From positions 40,524,291 through 40,588,290 of the forward strand of contig JAFMSR010000014.1 in assembly GCA_022818135.1 (NCBI GenBank): a stretch of DNA of 64,000 bases, written 5' to 3'. This document shows positions 1 through 12,521 of the stretch, piece after piece (within the stretch, counting starts at the first letter, position 1; each line of letters opens with the position of its first letter). This DNA comes from Saxidomus purpurata. Its lineage: Eukaryota; Mollusca; Bivalvia; Venerida; Veneridae. The position numbers and the translations under genes are program-made. The notes under the pieces are model-generated. The model had not been told where the DNA came from. It saw only the letters and a list, made by a program, of their open reading frames with translations, and ran no database searches.

Positions 1-2468
1 TTAAAATTTTGATCTTTATTTTTTTCACAGGCATTGTTTGAGAAAACCCCTGTTTAACGAATTACATGGCGGCACTATTACAAAATTTCGAACCAACACT
101 TTTATATTTATCAACTGTTCCAGTGCTATTTATATATATATTTTAATGTACATATGTAAATGCTATATGCCCTCCTAAATTAGAAATCGAATTAACATTT
201 GTTAACCTAAAATGCTGGGTCAATTAGATGATTATATCATTATTATTATCATCAATATTTATTTTTGTGTCACAAGCTTTATGTATGGATTGCATAGTTT
301 TACGACCTTTTGTTAGTACACTAAAGCTTGAATTCAGATCCCCCAGAATATACGGTATTTTAGATGTACCGAGTGTTCACATGCATCACACATTGAGCCA
401 GCAACGCTAAGATGTACACAAAATGCTTGCAGAAACAGTAACTTTTAGATTTGCCTTCTATCGCGAGAAGATGTCGACAGAGGTATGACATTAATTTGTT
501 TTAAAAGATAATTTCACTAACTGTTGTCGATTTATTACTGTAACAATAAATGCTTGGTTTAATAAATCAGTCAAATCCATTTGAAAACCGGAAGTCACTA
601 TATTAACTCGATAAATGTGTGAAATAAATCTATTTTACCATGTGATTTGTAAACTTTTCTACTCACTCTTGGCAACCATATTGGAAAAACGATGTACCAG
701 ATGACTATATACAAGGTTAGCTTTTAAAAGCTGGAAAGCTGCTGGCTTGATTTTGGGTAAGAAAATGAAACAATATGTACTGCCAAATAGATGAAGCAAG
801 ACCAAGTTCGGTATTATATCAGTGCCTGCAATTACTATATGCAAGTTCAAAGATTTAAAGATGAGGTCCAACAAAAAATAACAAATGTGAACAGTTCATC
901 AAATTAGGCAACAATTATGACCCTAGGATTATTTAGCTTCTGTCAATGTATACTATCCAAAAGTTGGTATCTATACTTCAAAGCGAGAACGTTACAAAGG
1001 GAGATTATTCATTAAAACAAGGCACATCGGAGTTATTCTTCTGCTATAAGACAAAGTACCACCGAATATGTGCACAAAGTTTTACTAGACCCTAACCTAT
1101 TAGTGGAAAACGTTTTTGAAATTTAGTACCATGTGGTATATGACGAAATGAGAAATGGTCGTAACTTAAATATGATATAATAGAGTGAGGCTGTTCCCTG
1201 TCCAACTGAATTATGTAAAGGTTGTTCAAGTGTTTGACTGGTAACTGAAAAAACACATTTTTTAACACGCAAACTATGACATTATAATTCAAGGCCATTA
1301 CTGTGACATAAAGTACTCAAATATTTGCAGGTTGGTTGCCGGTCTTGTACAAGCTAGAGTAGTACATAGATGATCCTTTGTTGTTTAATCCTTTACAGAA
1401 GAAAACCTACCCATCAGGTCAGTGATATTATTGTTACCACTGAACAATGTGTTTACTTATAGTAATGCAACTCATGTGTGGGGTGAATTGGATACAACCT
1501 GCCAGTATTTCAGTAGGGGACAGTATCATTATTTGTTTGAAGGGGTACCAACTGATAGTGAACTGAATCATTTGCCGCCAGCAGGGTTAAGCTTAAAGCT
1601 ACCTCCAGTGATGAAGAATCATTGCTGTACCAAGAGAAAGACGTTATTGAACATGAAAACAGTGATGGGTTACTTGATATTGGTTTCTGCTTTGTGACCT
1701 TTTACCTCTAATACTTACTTACACCAACAACAGTGTCGTAGCAGTTGGGTAAAACATATTAGTAGAAGAGCCTCTTGTTCAATATTTATCTATGGTATGA
1801 ACCAGATAAATCTTTTTCGCACAGATGGGCATTGATTACACCTGTATAAATTGTTAATAAATGAACATTAATGCTTAAGATTTTTGCATTTGAAACAAGA
1901 TTGATTTTGACAATGCATGTATATTTTACACATACACTCTTGTTGGCAGATGTTTTCGCCTTTTCATCCAATGCTGATCATAATCGTCCAGCAATCTGAA
2001 CACGATCTGATTCAGTCAATAAATTTCAACTTACTAACCCTTTAACAATAAGTGGTTCTGTCCAGATTGAAAGATGAACAAGTCGGTTTTGGAAATTCAG
2101 CAGGATAATGGAATAAACCATGTAGTTACTTATATAACTGAATTTAAACCTCCAATTTGTAATGTCGGAATGTCTGAATTTGACACTGGAGCTACGACCT
2201 TTGCGTTTTCCTCGGTTATTACCGTTGTTTTTAAATAGCTAAACGTATATTAGTTTTTGGGCTCTCTCAAAGTTCTACAACGAAGGGCCACATCCATTTC
2301 AACTTTCAAACAAAAGCATTCCCAACTTAAGTATTTCATTTGAAGTCAGCTTTCTGATCATTTGGCAAGATCTGAGAGAAATATAATCTAGGATCAAGTC
2401 AACTACATAGATGAGTTGTTCACACACGTTCGATTTGGGAAGACCATGTTTGATAATTATCATATATT
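1..2468. other. AT-rich intergenic stretch, no gene seen
   Basis: Only short open frames without domain character or splice context are present on either strand. It lies downstream of the minus-strand transporter that ends at 2565. I recognise no mobile element here. Confidence 0.6.
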
Positions 2469-2474
2469 TTTATT
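2469..2474 (-). terminator. Candidate poly(A) signal of the transporter gene
   Basis: The minus strand reads AATAAA about 90 nt after the stop codon at 2565-2567, a plausible distance for a short 3' UTR. The assignment rests on position and motif only. Confidence 0.4.
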
Positions 2475-2564
2475 TATCATATAAAGATACTGAAATACAT
2501 GTAAATATGTTTTTAACATTTTCAGCAATGTAAAGCCTTTCTCTCAAAATTTTAGGCATTTATG

Positions 2565-5500
2565 TCAAAGTGCCGCAGTTTCTTTGAGGGTTGATGTATC
2601 AATAATCTCTATTGCCCTTCCTTTGCCAAGGTCACTTGTCGGAGAGAAACAAGAAGCTAATCCACTGGCAAATCCACCTAGCAGCATGCAGGAAGCTGCA
2701 ATTTGAAATAAATTTCACATATAGCGCAACAAGAAAACTAGTTCTAATGACGTTAGTGTCAAATTAAACTTTTCTCTGTATGAACAAACTACCATTTGAA
2801 TGAGATATTTCCTAAAACGTTTAGAAACTAAAAACTTATCTCGAAAACTGGCAAAGATACGGCCATTAAACAGTTATATAGAGAGTAAACAAACATGACG
2901 TCATGAAAGCCAAACCATGTAAAAAGTAGTGTCAAAATCACATTTTTTTCATTCATTGAACTCTCCCTTTCATTTCGATTTAGACTAGAAATAATGTTGT
3001 TTATGTGAAATTTCAAACCATACTTTGTTTTACTTTCAAATGATTCACAACAAGTAATGATGAATATAAAGTCGCTGATTATTGCGCTAAAAAATTGCAA
3101 TCTTTTGAAAAATGGTTGCCATGGCAATATATAATTTTTTTTCAAGGTTTTGGACATATATGATACTACAATATCCAAGTTACTGTTAAATAATGGTTCT
3201 TGACAAAAGCAATACCATGAAGGAAATCACAATGTTTTTTTTATAATGCAGATTTTCTCATTCATTTTCTCGTGAAGTCCAGTTTTCTTCCATCATTTCT
3301 TATATATATGCGACACTGTGTTAATGTTCATGTCAGTTCAGGATTTACTTGTCTTAAGTAACCAATACAAATAAACCCAAGTGTACCATTTTCAGATAAA
3401 TACTGGTATATTGAGGAGTCACCTACTTTTAACCCATTAGCTAGCTGTCAATGGTCTGCTTGACTAACGTTTGCTTGTGAGAAGTGTTTGTAGTTGTTTA
3501 ATGTTCTTATAATATTTAACCCATGATGAAAGTAATACTGGAAATACCTATAAGCCTGTCTAACAGAAGTCTGAAAAAAGTTTGTTAAACGTGTCAAGCA
3601 AAGAGTCAATGTGTGTGCCTGTCTTTCAATCAGCAGAATGGTTGTCAAGACAAATAATGACGGGAAATCATACTATGGAGACTAGCTCTTTTGGCATCGT
3701 GCTATTGATCAGAAACTGTTACTCTGAACTTTCTTTCTGAAAATTCTGAAAGGATTCCAAGGGAACGATAATAGTAACTATACCTGAAACATAAAACGCT
3801 TGTTCATATGTCCCTCCAACATCGACAAGTATTCCTGTAAAACACTAAAAATGAACAAGTTTTGATTAAAGTAGTTTTTAGTATTCAATGCAAGCGCCGA
3901 AAACTGAGAATTTAACTTATTGTCATGTTTTTTGGACTGCTCTTTGACAAAATTTTTTACAGTATGTAACGAACTTCTTTTTAAATTTGTTCCTTATATC
4001 CAGGGTATGTTATATATACATAGCATTTGCATATTTTATAAAGAAGAAAACAAATCGGGTCCTGGAAATCTGTTCCTTATATCCGGAATTTCACTATATC
4101 AGGAGTCGTTATATACGGTGTTTCACCTGAAGCTGCAACTACGAACTAACCTTTGCCCTTCAAAATATCTAACATGGATTTTTCCAACTTTCAGTTCGGA
4201 CAGTACCATTACTGATCAAATATTAGACAGTGCAGATCATGATCAGACCGCAGAAATGTACAGGCCAATCGTGATCGGTGTTTGTTGCTAAGCAAAATCA
4301 TTTGCAGTTGACAGAAATAGAGTTACTGTTTAATAAAACCCTAGCATAGACATTCACTTTGCAACCAGTTACTGAAACCTTTGTACATACATTGTATAAG
4401 TCCGTGCCAGTTATAAGTTTGAAACCTGATTTTAGTACCAACACATATAACAAAGCAATAGAACGTTAAAAAGTTCCTGTTTTGAGACCGCATTTGGGAC
4501 CAGTAAAAAGTGATCTTATTTAATGAATCGGGCGAATTAGCGAGACATTTTTACTATGAAATTGAGCATTTGCTTCTGAAATGTCTGGTCTTAATATCGA
4601 GGGTGGTCTTAATATCGAGGGTGGCCTTAATACTAAGAGGTTTTTATAGAACTTTACTGTACAAGAGTAAGCTTATACATATTTCAAGTTTTTAAACAGA
4701 GACGTATTATACATTTTTACTCCACGTACAATAGACTACACCAATTTTAGCTCATTCATACACCGTTCAATGTAATCCGAAATTCTAGCCGATACCAGTC
4801 AATCGCGTTTCATCGGTATTTCGATCAATACTTTGGTTCTTTATTTGAAATAATAGCGGTAAGAAACTTTCCTTTACATGGAAGCATGACTACTCACCTG
4901 CTAGAACTGGCCCTAATAGAGTCCCAATACCTCCAAACAACCATAATATACCAAGGGCTATAGAAACATTTACTACTCCAACATATTTCATACAAACACT
5001 CGTTGCCAACACGTAAGTGTTTCCAAAAAACAATCCTAGAACAACTGAATACGTCAAATTACCAGCATACGCATATGACATGAAAGGATATATAAAAGTC
5101 GCGACGCCAACAATAAACATTGGCATACAGTATAGAAAGTTTTCATTGACACAATCAATGTTTGATGTAACTCCTGTTGCCACTCTCCCTAACACAGTCA
5201 AAATTCCTGACAAAGATACGACATATGCGGCTGTTTCGGACGAAAATCCCTTCGTTACAATATAACCTGGTAGATGCAAATACACAACATACGAACCGAG
5301 GCAGTAATTAAACATTCCCACACATAAACATATCACAAATTTGTTCTTTAGTAGATGAATGTACAGTACAGCACAGGCGAAACCCCACGCATATGCGTCC
5401 ATGCGGCATGTAAATAAGAGTCTGAAAGCATGGAGATGCGGCGGGAAATCAAACGCGTGACGCGATATCGCAAAATGTATGCGGCATTCAATTGCCGCAT

Positions 5501-6462
5501 CTGAAAGACAAAATAGCAATCAAGCGCATTCAAGCGCGACAACGAGTCCCGCCGAGTGATGCCGCGTGTCGCGACGTTATGCGGCATGTCATTTTCTATA
5601 CAGGTAAAAGCGATGAAATAAAAAATATGTACTATATTGCATTGTACATATGTATAAAACTGTGTTTTTCAATAATGATGTACAATGTATTCCATATTGT
5701 AACCAATAAAATTTCAGTCTTAAATGTTTTTAGTAATTACATTATGTACTGTGTATACCAGTAAGTTTTAGTAACCTGTATGTAGAACCGTGTTTTAGAA
5801 CTGTGAGATGAAACAGAAATACCTCAACCCATACGATTATTTTGAATGAATTATCTTAATGCAGAGATCGACAAATTCTACATTGAATGACAGAGTACGA
5901 CCAAAAAGAAAAATGTTAAGAATAATATTAAAGCATCGTGATCACTTTAACTGTTGATAATTGAAAAAAAAAGATGCTTAAAAGAATCACGACAGAACTA
6001 AGTATTTACTGTAAATTAACGCTGAAATACATGAGAATGGGATTTACTTATCCACTACTTAATGGACATGGTAGATTTATTTTCTCGCAAGTAAGCAGAA
6101 ATAAGTGTAAATACAGAATGGGGATGAAAAAATTAATAAACAGCTTTTTCTCGAATTCTACTTCAAAACTGCTATAAATGGATAGAAAATGATCTAACTA
6201 AGAAAAAGAATACCCACAACCCTATGTTTATTTTTTTAGATAGTTTTACAATCATATTTTCGTATGTATGTGATGTGCTTGCTGCTTTTAATTTACGTAA
6301 AAATAGCCCGGCAGCGATGAGAGATCAGCACTTAAGTATAAGGTTATTTTTCACCGGTATTGGGCGGAAATTTGTACCTCGTAGGTGAGAATACAAATCT
6401 TTATGTACATGTATAATGTATGCGGTAATGACACTTTATATATATAAAGTATATCCTAAACC

Positions 6463-6520
<58 letters not shown>

Positions 6521-9500
6521 TTCGTGTCTCAAGCAGTTATCATGAAACGTTGATATGTACATGTTTATCACTGAAAGAGAATGATAACACACGGACATAT
6601 AACTTTCATTTACGCACGTACTGTTCTAGTGGTAAGAGCCACTGACTTGAGCCCACATAAATTGAGCCTAGTACCGACGGTGTGAGAAAACATAGTACCG
6701 GTATACAGTAAATTCTGCATATCACGAACTCTCCGGGATCTATTAAATGTGTTCCTTATATCATTGAGTTCCTTATATCCATATATCGACGTTCCTTATA
6801 TATATCGAACTAAAATACAAATCGAACAAGTTTTTATAGTCAAATCCCAACCATCAACTTACAGTTGCTTTTGATTTTTCTACCACCTTTTGAACAGTTA
6901 TAAATATCTATAACTGTTTTCCTTTTCTATATCCGTATATAAAATAATTGCAAAGCATTAAAAAGACGGTTCATGTTTTCATTGGCAAACTGAAACAAAA
7001 AAATTTTGTATTTGATACAATTGAATGAGGCCGATTTTCGCTTAATTGCCAAAACTTGAATATTTAACATGGTTTTTTTTCTCTCCCAAAATGGGATTTC
7101 ACCAGGTCTGCATGCTTTTAAAGAAACGCTTATAATTGTTTACTAAAAATATTATCACTTTAACATTTTACTTAGCAATTGTGTTGGTATTCTCTTTTAA
7201 CTAGTTTATCAAAAGGTTATACATGTGAAGTGAGAGACTTTATCCGAAGTTTCCTTATAAACGGAGTACGATATAACCGCATCTTTTTACATTAAACAAA
7301 AAAGGAAAAGTCGGGCCCAAAAGAACTGTTCGTTATATCCGAAGTTACGTTATATCCGAGGTCGCTATATACGGATATTACTGTAATAAGGTAAACTGCC
7401 CGTCTGTTAGAACGACCATAATACGGCTGGAACGGATGTACTTTCCTTCTTGAATTGTAATTCAGTTCAAATCAAATTTAACTGTTTTGAAACCAAACCT
7501 TAGCACAGGGTAATGTTACATGTGTGTACCACAATGTTTGATGTTACGTCACTAAATTTTACTTTCAACAGTGCGATCTTTTAAAAAAATCATCTTAATT
7601 ATTTTCATAAAACATCAAACACCTACAGTACAAAAGCTGGTTGTGATCCCGGTTCATAGCTCACAGGTAGTTGGTAAAATGTTGGTGCCTAACATCGAGT
7701 GTAGGAATCGATATGCATGTACGTACAGAAACCGGTTGTGCCCCCGGTTCGAGCTCTCACAATGTAGGGGTCGATAAATGGACGTACAGTATTTAGGCTG
7801 TTACTTGTATGTTTGTGAAGTTTAGTTCTTACATTTATCTACTGATTATGTGGATGCAGTCAACGCTGAGAGATTGTTGTTTTGATAAAGTAACAATTTT
7901 ACTGCTAGCAGCAATTGTTCTGCATGAATTTTCAATCAGTGCAGATCATGACCAGTTCTGCACCGTACGAAATTCACCAAATTGAAAGCTGGAAATGTCA
8001 ACTTTAGAAATTTAATATAGTACCGTACATTTAAAAGAGTTGATGCCGAATTGTTGTACATTCAGACGGCAAATAATTGTCAGTTCTTATATTTATAACA
8101 AACATATTGTTTTTGTCGCAAAGTATGACGATCAGTTTCTACAAATAAACTTATTCAGGAAATAGGATGGTTATCTTTTAGTGACAGGCGTAATTTTAAA
8201 AAGTTGTTATTATGTATAAACATAAAAATAGTTTATTACCAGATCAGTTCTATTTTAAAGGCACGATAATAAAATTGTAAATATTTATCACACTTTTAAA
8301 TGGTGAAGTAACTTATATACAGACTTGTTTAATAACCGCTTAAGAGATAATGCAATAAATTATGTCTAAACTAATGATTTATTCGGGGAAAAAAATCAAC
8401 AGTAGTAAAAGGAAGTCATATCGCAGAAATAAAGTGAATACAGAATGCTACATAATCGTCTAGAAAAATCTTTTTGAAAAAGCATCAACATATGTTTTTA
8501 CTATTTCTCTAATGTAAATTCGTTATCTTATTACATTTTTGTGCATTTCTGTGCGAGTTTTGATTGACATTGACATTATATAGACGGAAGCTTTACCCAA
8601 CAGTTGAGTGGATAAAACAAATCATAAACTGGCGCGCACATGTAACAAAAAGATATGCTGATGAAGTAGTGATTTAGATGAAAAAAAACATGCGATTTCT
8701 TACCAAATCTTCCGTCTTAAAAAATTCCCTGCTTCTGACGTTAAGCTCCTGATCAACGCAATAGCGAACCAGAAAGTACATGTCCTGTTTAGAAGCTTGA
8801 CGTGAAGCCATCACATTCACACAAAGTAACACTTATTAGTATATAAATACAATAATGCAAAGTTGACACTAAAATAATCCTGTCTTAACTACTTCGACAG
8901 TAAATTGCCAATGACATCTGTTTTAGCCGATTATCTTACTTTATGGTTCATTAAAATGAAAAACATGATGACAGTACTGTAGAAAATCGCAATCATCACC
9001 CTTTGTTAATATTAGCAATAAGTGTCTACTCAATTAAGATGTGACACTAATTATCCCCAACTTCAAGGCAAGCGTCGGAATCAATTTTGTTTCATTACAT
9101 ACATCAAAACGACGACAAATTATTGATAAGCAATAATATTATAATTCTTGCGACAAACAACGATATCTGTAATAAAAAGTTTAGAATAAAAGAACAAAGT
9201 CATGAAAATGTTACAACATTTAATTATATCACGGACCTATATACACATGTGTATATAGGTCCGTGATTATATACAATAATTATTTTTTTAAACATACTCG
9301 CAAGATAGCAAACTGCAGTAACTCATGCAAAATTTCTATAAAATTATATCTTATAAAACCTTTTATAGAATTACATGTACATTTTGTACATTGTGCAAAA
9401 GGCATTAGTTTTTAAAGGAAATTTAAATCCTTTACGTCGCGTCACGCGGCATGGTACTTGTCGCATATCGCAAATGACACGCGGCATATAGATGCCGCAT

Positions 9501-11469
9501 ATACAATCATATGCCGCGTGATGCGACATGGTTTTATTGCTCCCGCGTTGTAAAACCTCCCGCGCTATAGCGCGGCAAAAACGGAATCCGCCTGTGCTGT
9601 ACTGTATCTCCGTAGAGCGACAGTAATTGTTGCTCTGTCCGTTGAAATTTGTCGTTCTCTTTTACGTTGACGCTTAGCGTAACGTTCCAGCTTGCTGGGA
9701 AATGACACCATCCCAAATACAATCATTTGAGCGAAAATGCCTGCTAATATAATAGAGAACCCGACAGCACCGTAAAAGTTATAAATGGACTGCATAGCAG
9801 GTGCTAGAAGACAAAGCCCTACACCTGCACCGGAGTTTGATAAGCCTATTGCTAAGTTTCTCCTTCTACGAAAGTAAAACCCGACGACCACCATGTTCGC
9901 TGTATATCCCACAGCGCCTCCAAGTCCTAGGATAAAAAAGAATTTCAACTTTAGGGCAAATCAAAGAAGTAATGAAATGGGCTATTAAATTGTATGGACT
10001 ATTTATGCTTTAATATGAGTAATTCGTTATTATTGTAAGGCTATAATCTATAAAAGATGGGGAGATCTTCTGAGAAAATGTTTCAGTTAAAGTAAGATAC
10101 TAAAAGAAGTGAAAAATTATGCTAATCGAAACAGTATAATTAATAAAATTTAAAAACAGCAACTTAAAAGCAAACTAAGTACGATCGTCATGAAAATGCC
10201 CGTTTTCCAACTTTACAGCATTTGAAAAGTCATATTCCCTGTCAACTATTTTTTTAAATTCTATCATTTACATAGGGGATATCTCTTAAGATTCTTTTGG
10301 ATTTGTATCATATACTGGCGAGAAAATGTTTAGTGTAGTATTGAATCTTTTGTTCTGAATAAATGAACACCATTTACTTTCTAGTTTTGTTTGATTTGTG
10401 AACTAGATTTAAAAGAGTTTGACTCTCAGTTCTATTTTCAAATGATAAAAAGTTTATGTAACGATATCAGTACTTTTTATTGCTCAAACAGTAGTTCAAT
10501 CAATTCTACACATTCCTACAGAAATAAATACTGATTCAGTTCGTTTGGCATATGGCTACACAAATCATCACTAACACATGAGGACAATTGTAAAACAATT
10601 CTTCCTTTTAAAGAATACATGTAAATATGTATATAACAATTTTATCCGTCATGGAATATTTGATCAGAACTATTCATAGAGAATATTTTTCATACTCAAC
10701 ATAACCTTTGATCTTAAATTCATCTTACCAGCAATAACGCCACGTGTTAAAATTGCAAATTCGATACTTGGAGCAAAAGCCGTTCCTAAAAAGCCAATCA
10801 CAAACAAAATTCCAGATGTTACTATAGCAACGCGACAACTGAAATGATCTGTTATTAGACTGGATATTGGTCCTGTAAAAGAAAAAAAAGATAAAGTTAA
10901 TTCTAAGTTGTTGTAATGGCAACACAACAGGTAGAATAATCTCTAATAATATTGGCAACTGCTCATCAAAAAGAAAAATTAGTGCATTTTTAGTTAGCAA
11001 TATGTAGTTACTACAGTAAAGTACCACCCGAAATTATCTATTATCAAACGGAAACTGAAAATGTACAAACATAATGTAGGTAAACTGTCCGCCTGGAAAA
11101 TGACTGAAATACTGTTGAAACGTTTTACACATAAAATACCAATAGCACAAGTAAAGTAAGACAATTCACAGTTACAAATATATATACTGAAACATAATGA
11201 TGTTGTTCTGGTACCTAATATCTTTCTGGTCCGTTCTGAAGAGTGACCAAGTTTGTGACTAGACTGTTTTATATCCGAGTAGTTCCAGAATCCATGCTCA
11301 CAGTATTTAATGTATTTAGCAAGTGTCTTGCTTGTTTCGGTTCAGCACTGTCCTATTTCAATCAATTAATAAATGCCATGTTAACATACCCATGCCGATA
11401 ATTCCATATAGGAATATAGACAAAGGCAGATGAAATGTAACATAAACGTTAACGTTGTTTTTCAACACG
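2565..11469 (-). CDS. SLC16-like (monocarboxylate transporter family) MFS carrier, 5'-incomplete, seven exons
   Basis: Exons in transcript order are 11390-11469, 10729-10872, 9666-9926, 8704-8795, 4898-5345, 3784-3834 and 2565-2695 (stop TGA). Every junction is GT/AG and all phases agree, giving about 401 visible residues. The protein has the MFS pattern of the SLC16 family. It shows a GPISS-start helix followed by a CR-bearing loop (HFSCRVAIVTSG), a helix with GLGGAVGYTANMVVVGFYF and the basic YFRRRRNLAIG motif, and then a short basic central loop (KRQ...) that is finished by the small exon 8704-8795. The second helical bundle runs from NKFVICLCVG through LLGPVLAG and GGTYEQAFYVSA to MLLGGFASG. 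The C-terminus is short. Helix 1, with the usual D-G-G-x-G-W-type motif, was not found and may lie in the 12022-12521 gap or further upstream. The family moves monocarboxylates or related small solutes across membranes, but the substrate cannot be told. The first exon (11390-11469) and the acceptor of the loop exon are the least certain boundaries. Confidence 0.8.
3955..4140. repeat. Decayed pogo/Tigger-type repeat (TTCCTTATATCC family)
   Basis: It starts near TTTACAGTATGTAACGAAC and repeats the phrase GTTCCTTATATCC twice, ending near GTTATATACGGTG. It matches better-preserved copies at 6706-7383, 44980-45181 and 62077-62268. It sits about 120 bp upstream (in gene sense) of transporter exon 3784-3834, inside the intron. 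Confidence 0.5.
4236..4285. repeat. Short GCAGATCATGATCAG-type repeat
   Basis: The phrase AGTGCAGATCATGATCAGA followed by an inverted-looking AATCGTGATCGG recurs at about 23105-23215 and 48560-48660. It is probably an end or core of a dispersed element. Confidence 0.4.
4464..4659. repeat. MITE of the GGTCTTAATA family in a transporter intron
   Basis: The left end reads AAAAGTTCCTGTTTTGAGACC and the right end GAACTTTACTGTAC; they are inverted versions of each other (AGTAAAGTTC). The copy is related to those at 25685-25872 and 61990-62290. The CAGT/ACTG ends next to TA fit pogo/Tigger-type non-autonomous elements. Confidence 0.55.
5362..5600 (+). mobile_element. Dispersed element rich in GCGGCAT words, copy A
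   Basis: It begins with TACAGTACAGCACAGGCG just upstream of the acceptor of transporter exon 4898-5345 and contains many GCGGCAT/ATGCCGC words in both orientations. The same 18-bp start occurs on the opposite strand near 9592-9609 (copy B). The transporter frame reads into it by chance, but the AG acceptor at 5346-5347 excludes it from the mRNA. Family unknown. Confidence 0.5.
6463..6516. repeat. (CT)n microsatellite
   Basis: A nearly pure CT dinucleotide run of about 50 bp in the large transporter intron. Confidence 0.9.
6706..7383. mobile_element. Pogo/Tigger-like non-autonomous element, 678 bp
   Basis: The left end is TA|CAGTAAATTCTGCATATC and the right end is ATACGGATATTACTG|TA, so CAGT...ACTG ends are flanked by TA on both sides. 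Internally it repeats GTTCCTTATATC and GTTATATCCGAAG near both ends in inverted order. There is no transposase reading frame. TA target duplication and CAGT termini are family features of pogo/Tigger elements; the class assignment is inference. Confidence 0.65.
9228..9267. repeat. Perfect 40-bp palindrome
   Basis: The left arm ATCACGGACCTATATACACA is followed directly by its exact reverse complement with no spacer. Related single arms (TATATAGGTCC) occur at 26042-26146, near 41890 and at 53235-53263, so it is probably two MITE ends placed head to head. Confidence 0.85.
9430..9609 (-). mobile_element. Dispersed element rich in GCGGCAT words, copy B
   Basis: Read on the minus strand it starts ACAGTACAGCACAGGCG, as copy A does, and then has GCGGCAT-type words. 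It lies in the intron just downstream of transporter exon 9666-9926, so the two copies face each other across the introns on either side of the central-loop exon. Confidence 0.5.
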
Positions 11470-11548
11470 CTTCAGACGCATACAGGGTTCACTTATCATT
11501 GTTTATATAATTATGGCCTGGATTCCTTTTATAAAAACTAGTTTTGAT

Positions 11549-11680
11549 ACCTTTGAGCCCAGTTAGAGACGTTGGAAATGTTACAGACACATTGTCCTAA
11601 TACTGTCCTAGAAAATGTTCAGTTATCAGTCGTACTTCTCTTACCTCCAAGTCCAATTAGTGACGTGAACAGCCCTGACT
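11549..11680 (-). repeat. Two diverged local duplicates with exon-like ends
   Basis: Segments starting at about 11549 and 11642 share TACCTYYRAGYCCARTTAG and then ATGTTACAGACA. On the minus strand each resembles a short coding stretch (TSLTGLK, FTSLIGLG) ending in a phase-1 GT donor that could join exon 10729-10872. They may be alternative helix-2 exons or repeat sequence that mimics them. Confidence 0.35.
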
Positions 11681-12021
11681 ACTGATGTTACAGACAAGCT
11701 AGCCGTATCTCATTAATATCAATTGCACAATTCCCGAGGGCAAACTGTATTTGCTCCAGCAGACAGAATGTCCCCCCACCCAGTAAACAACCAGCCCAGC
11801 CACCACTTTGTCCAGGTCACTGGGGCGTCATTGACTTCTATTTGTCTCAAGAAGCTTCTCATCCGCTGCTTTGGATACCTTCTCTTCTTGGCATTTGGCA
11901 TTTCAGTTGTCACCTGCAAACTAGCAGCCATCAAATAACTATGTTTCTCCTCCTAAGACATCGTTTTTCAAATTTCCATATCTGTGTATTGTAGGTAGCA
12001 TGAGCGATGCGAAATTTGCCT

Positions 12022-12521
12022 NNNNNNNNNNNNNNNNNNNNNNNNNNNNNNNNNNNNNNNNNNNNNNNNNNNNNNNNNNNNNNNNNNNNNNNNNNNNNNN
12101 NNNNNNNNNNNNNNNNNNNNNNNNNNNNNNNNNNNNNNNNNNNNNNNNNNNNNNNNNNNNNNNNNNNNNNNNNNNNNNNNNNNNNNNNNNNNNNNNNNNN
12201 NNNNNNNNNNNNNNNNNNNNNNNNNNNNNNNNNNNNNNNNNNNNNNNNNNNNNNNNNNNNNNNNNNNNNNNNNNNNNNNNNNNNNNNNNNNNNNNNNNNN
12301 NNNNNNNNNNNNNNNNNNNNNNNNNNNNNNNNNNNNNNNNNNNNNNNNNNNNNNNNNNNNNNNNNNNNNNNNNNNNNNNNNNNNNNNNNNNNNNNNNNNN
12401 NNNNNNNNNNNNNNNNNNNNNNNNNNNNNNNNNNNNNNNNNNNNNNNNNNNNNNNNNNNNNNNNNNNNNNNNNNNNNNNNNNNNNNNNNNNNNNNNNNNN
12501 NNNNNNNNNNNNNNNNNNNNN
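12022..12521. other. Assembly gap of 500 N
   Basis: Exactly 500 unknown bases, a conventional placeholder length. It lies upstream of the first recognised transporter exon and may hide the missing 5' exon(s). Open frames crossing it are artefacts. Confidence 0.98.

Noticed and set aside
1422..1697. 91-codon plus-strand frame
   Set aside because: No recognisable domain, splice context or compositional signal.
5348..5587. Minus-strand extension of transporter exon 4898-5345
   Set aside because: It reads through the GCGGCAT element; the acceptor at 5346-5347 and the phase fit with exon 8704-8795 exclude it.
9565..9665. In-frame continuation of exon 9666-9926
   Set aside because: A GTAAAAG donor at 9665 restores phase with the next exon, whereas the continuation enters element B and stops.
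11719..11938. Overlapping open frames on both strands upstream of the transporter, one containing WTKWWLGW
   Set aside because: No family recognised, no phase-compatible donor identified, and the adjacent duplicated sequence suggests repeat origin. A different minus-strand frame has a vague GGW resemblance to SLC16 helix 1 but would need frameshifts.
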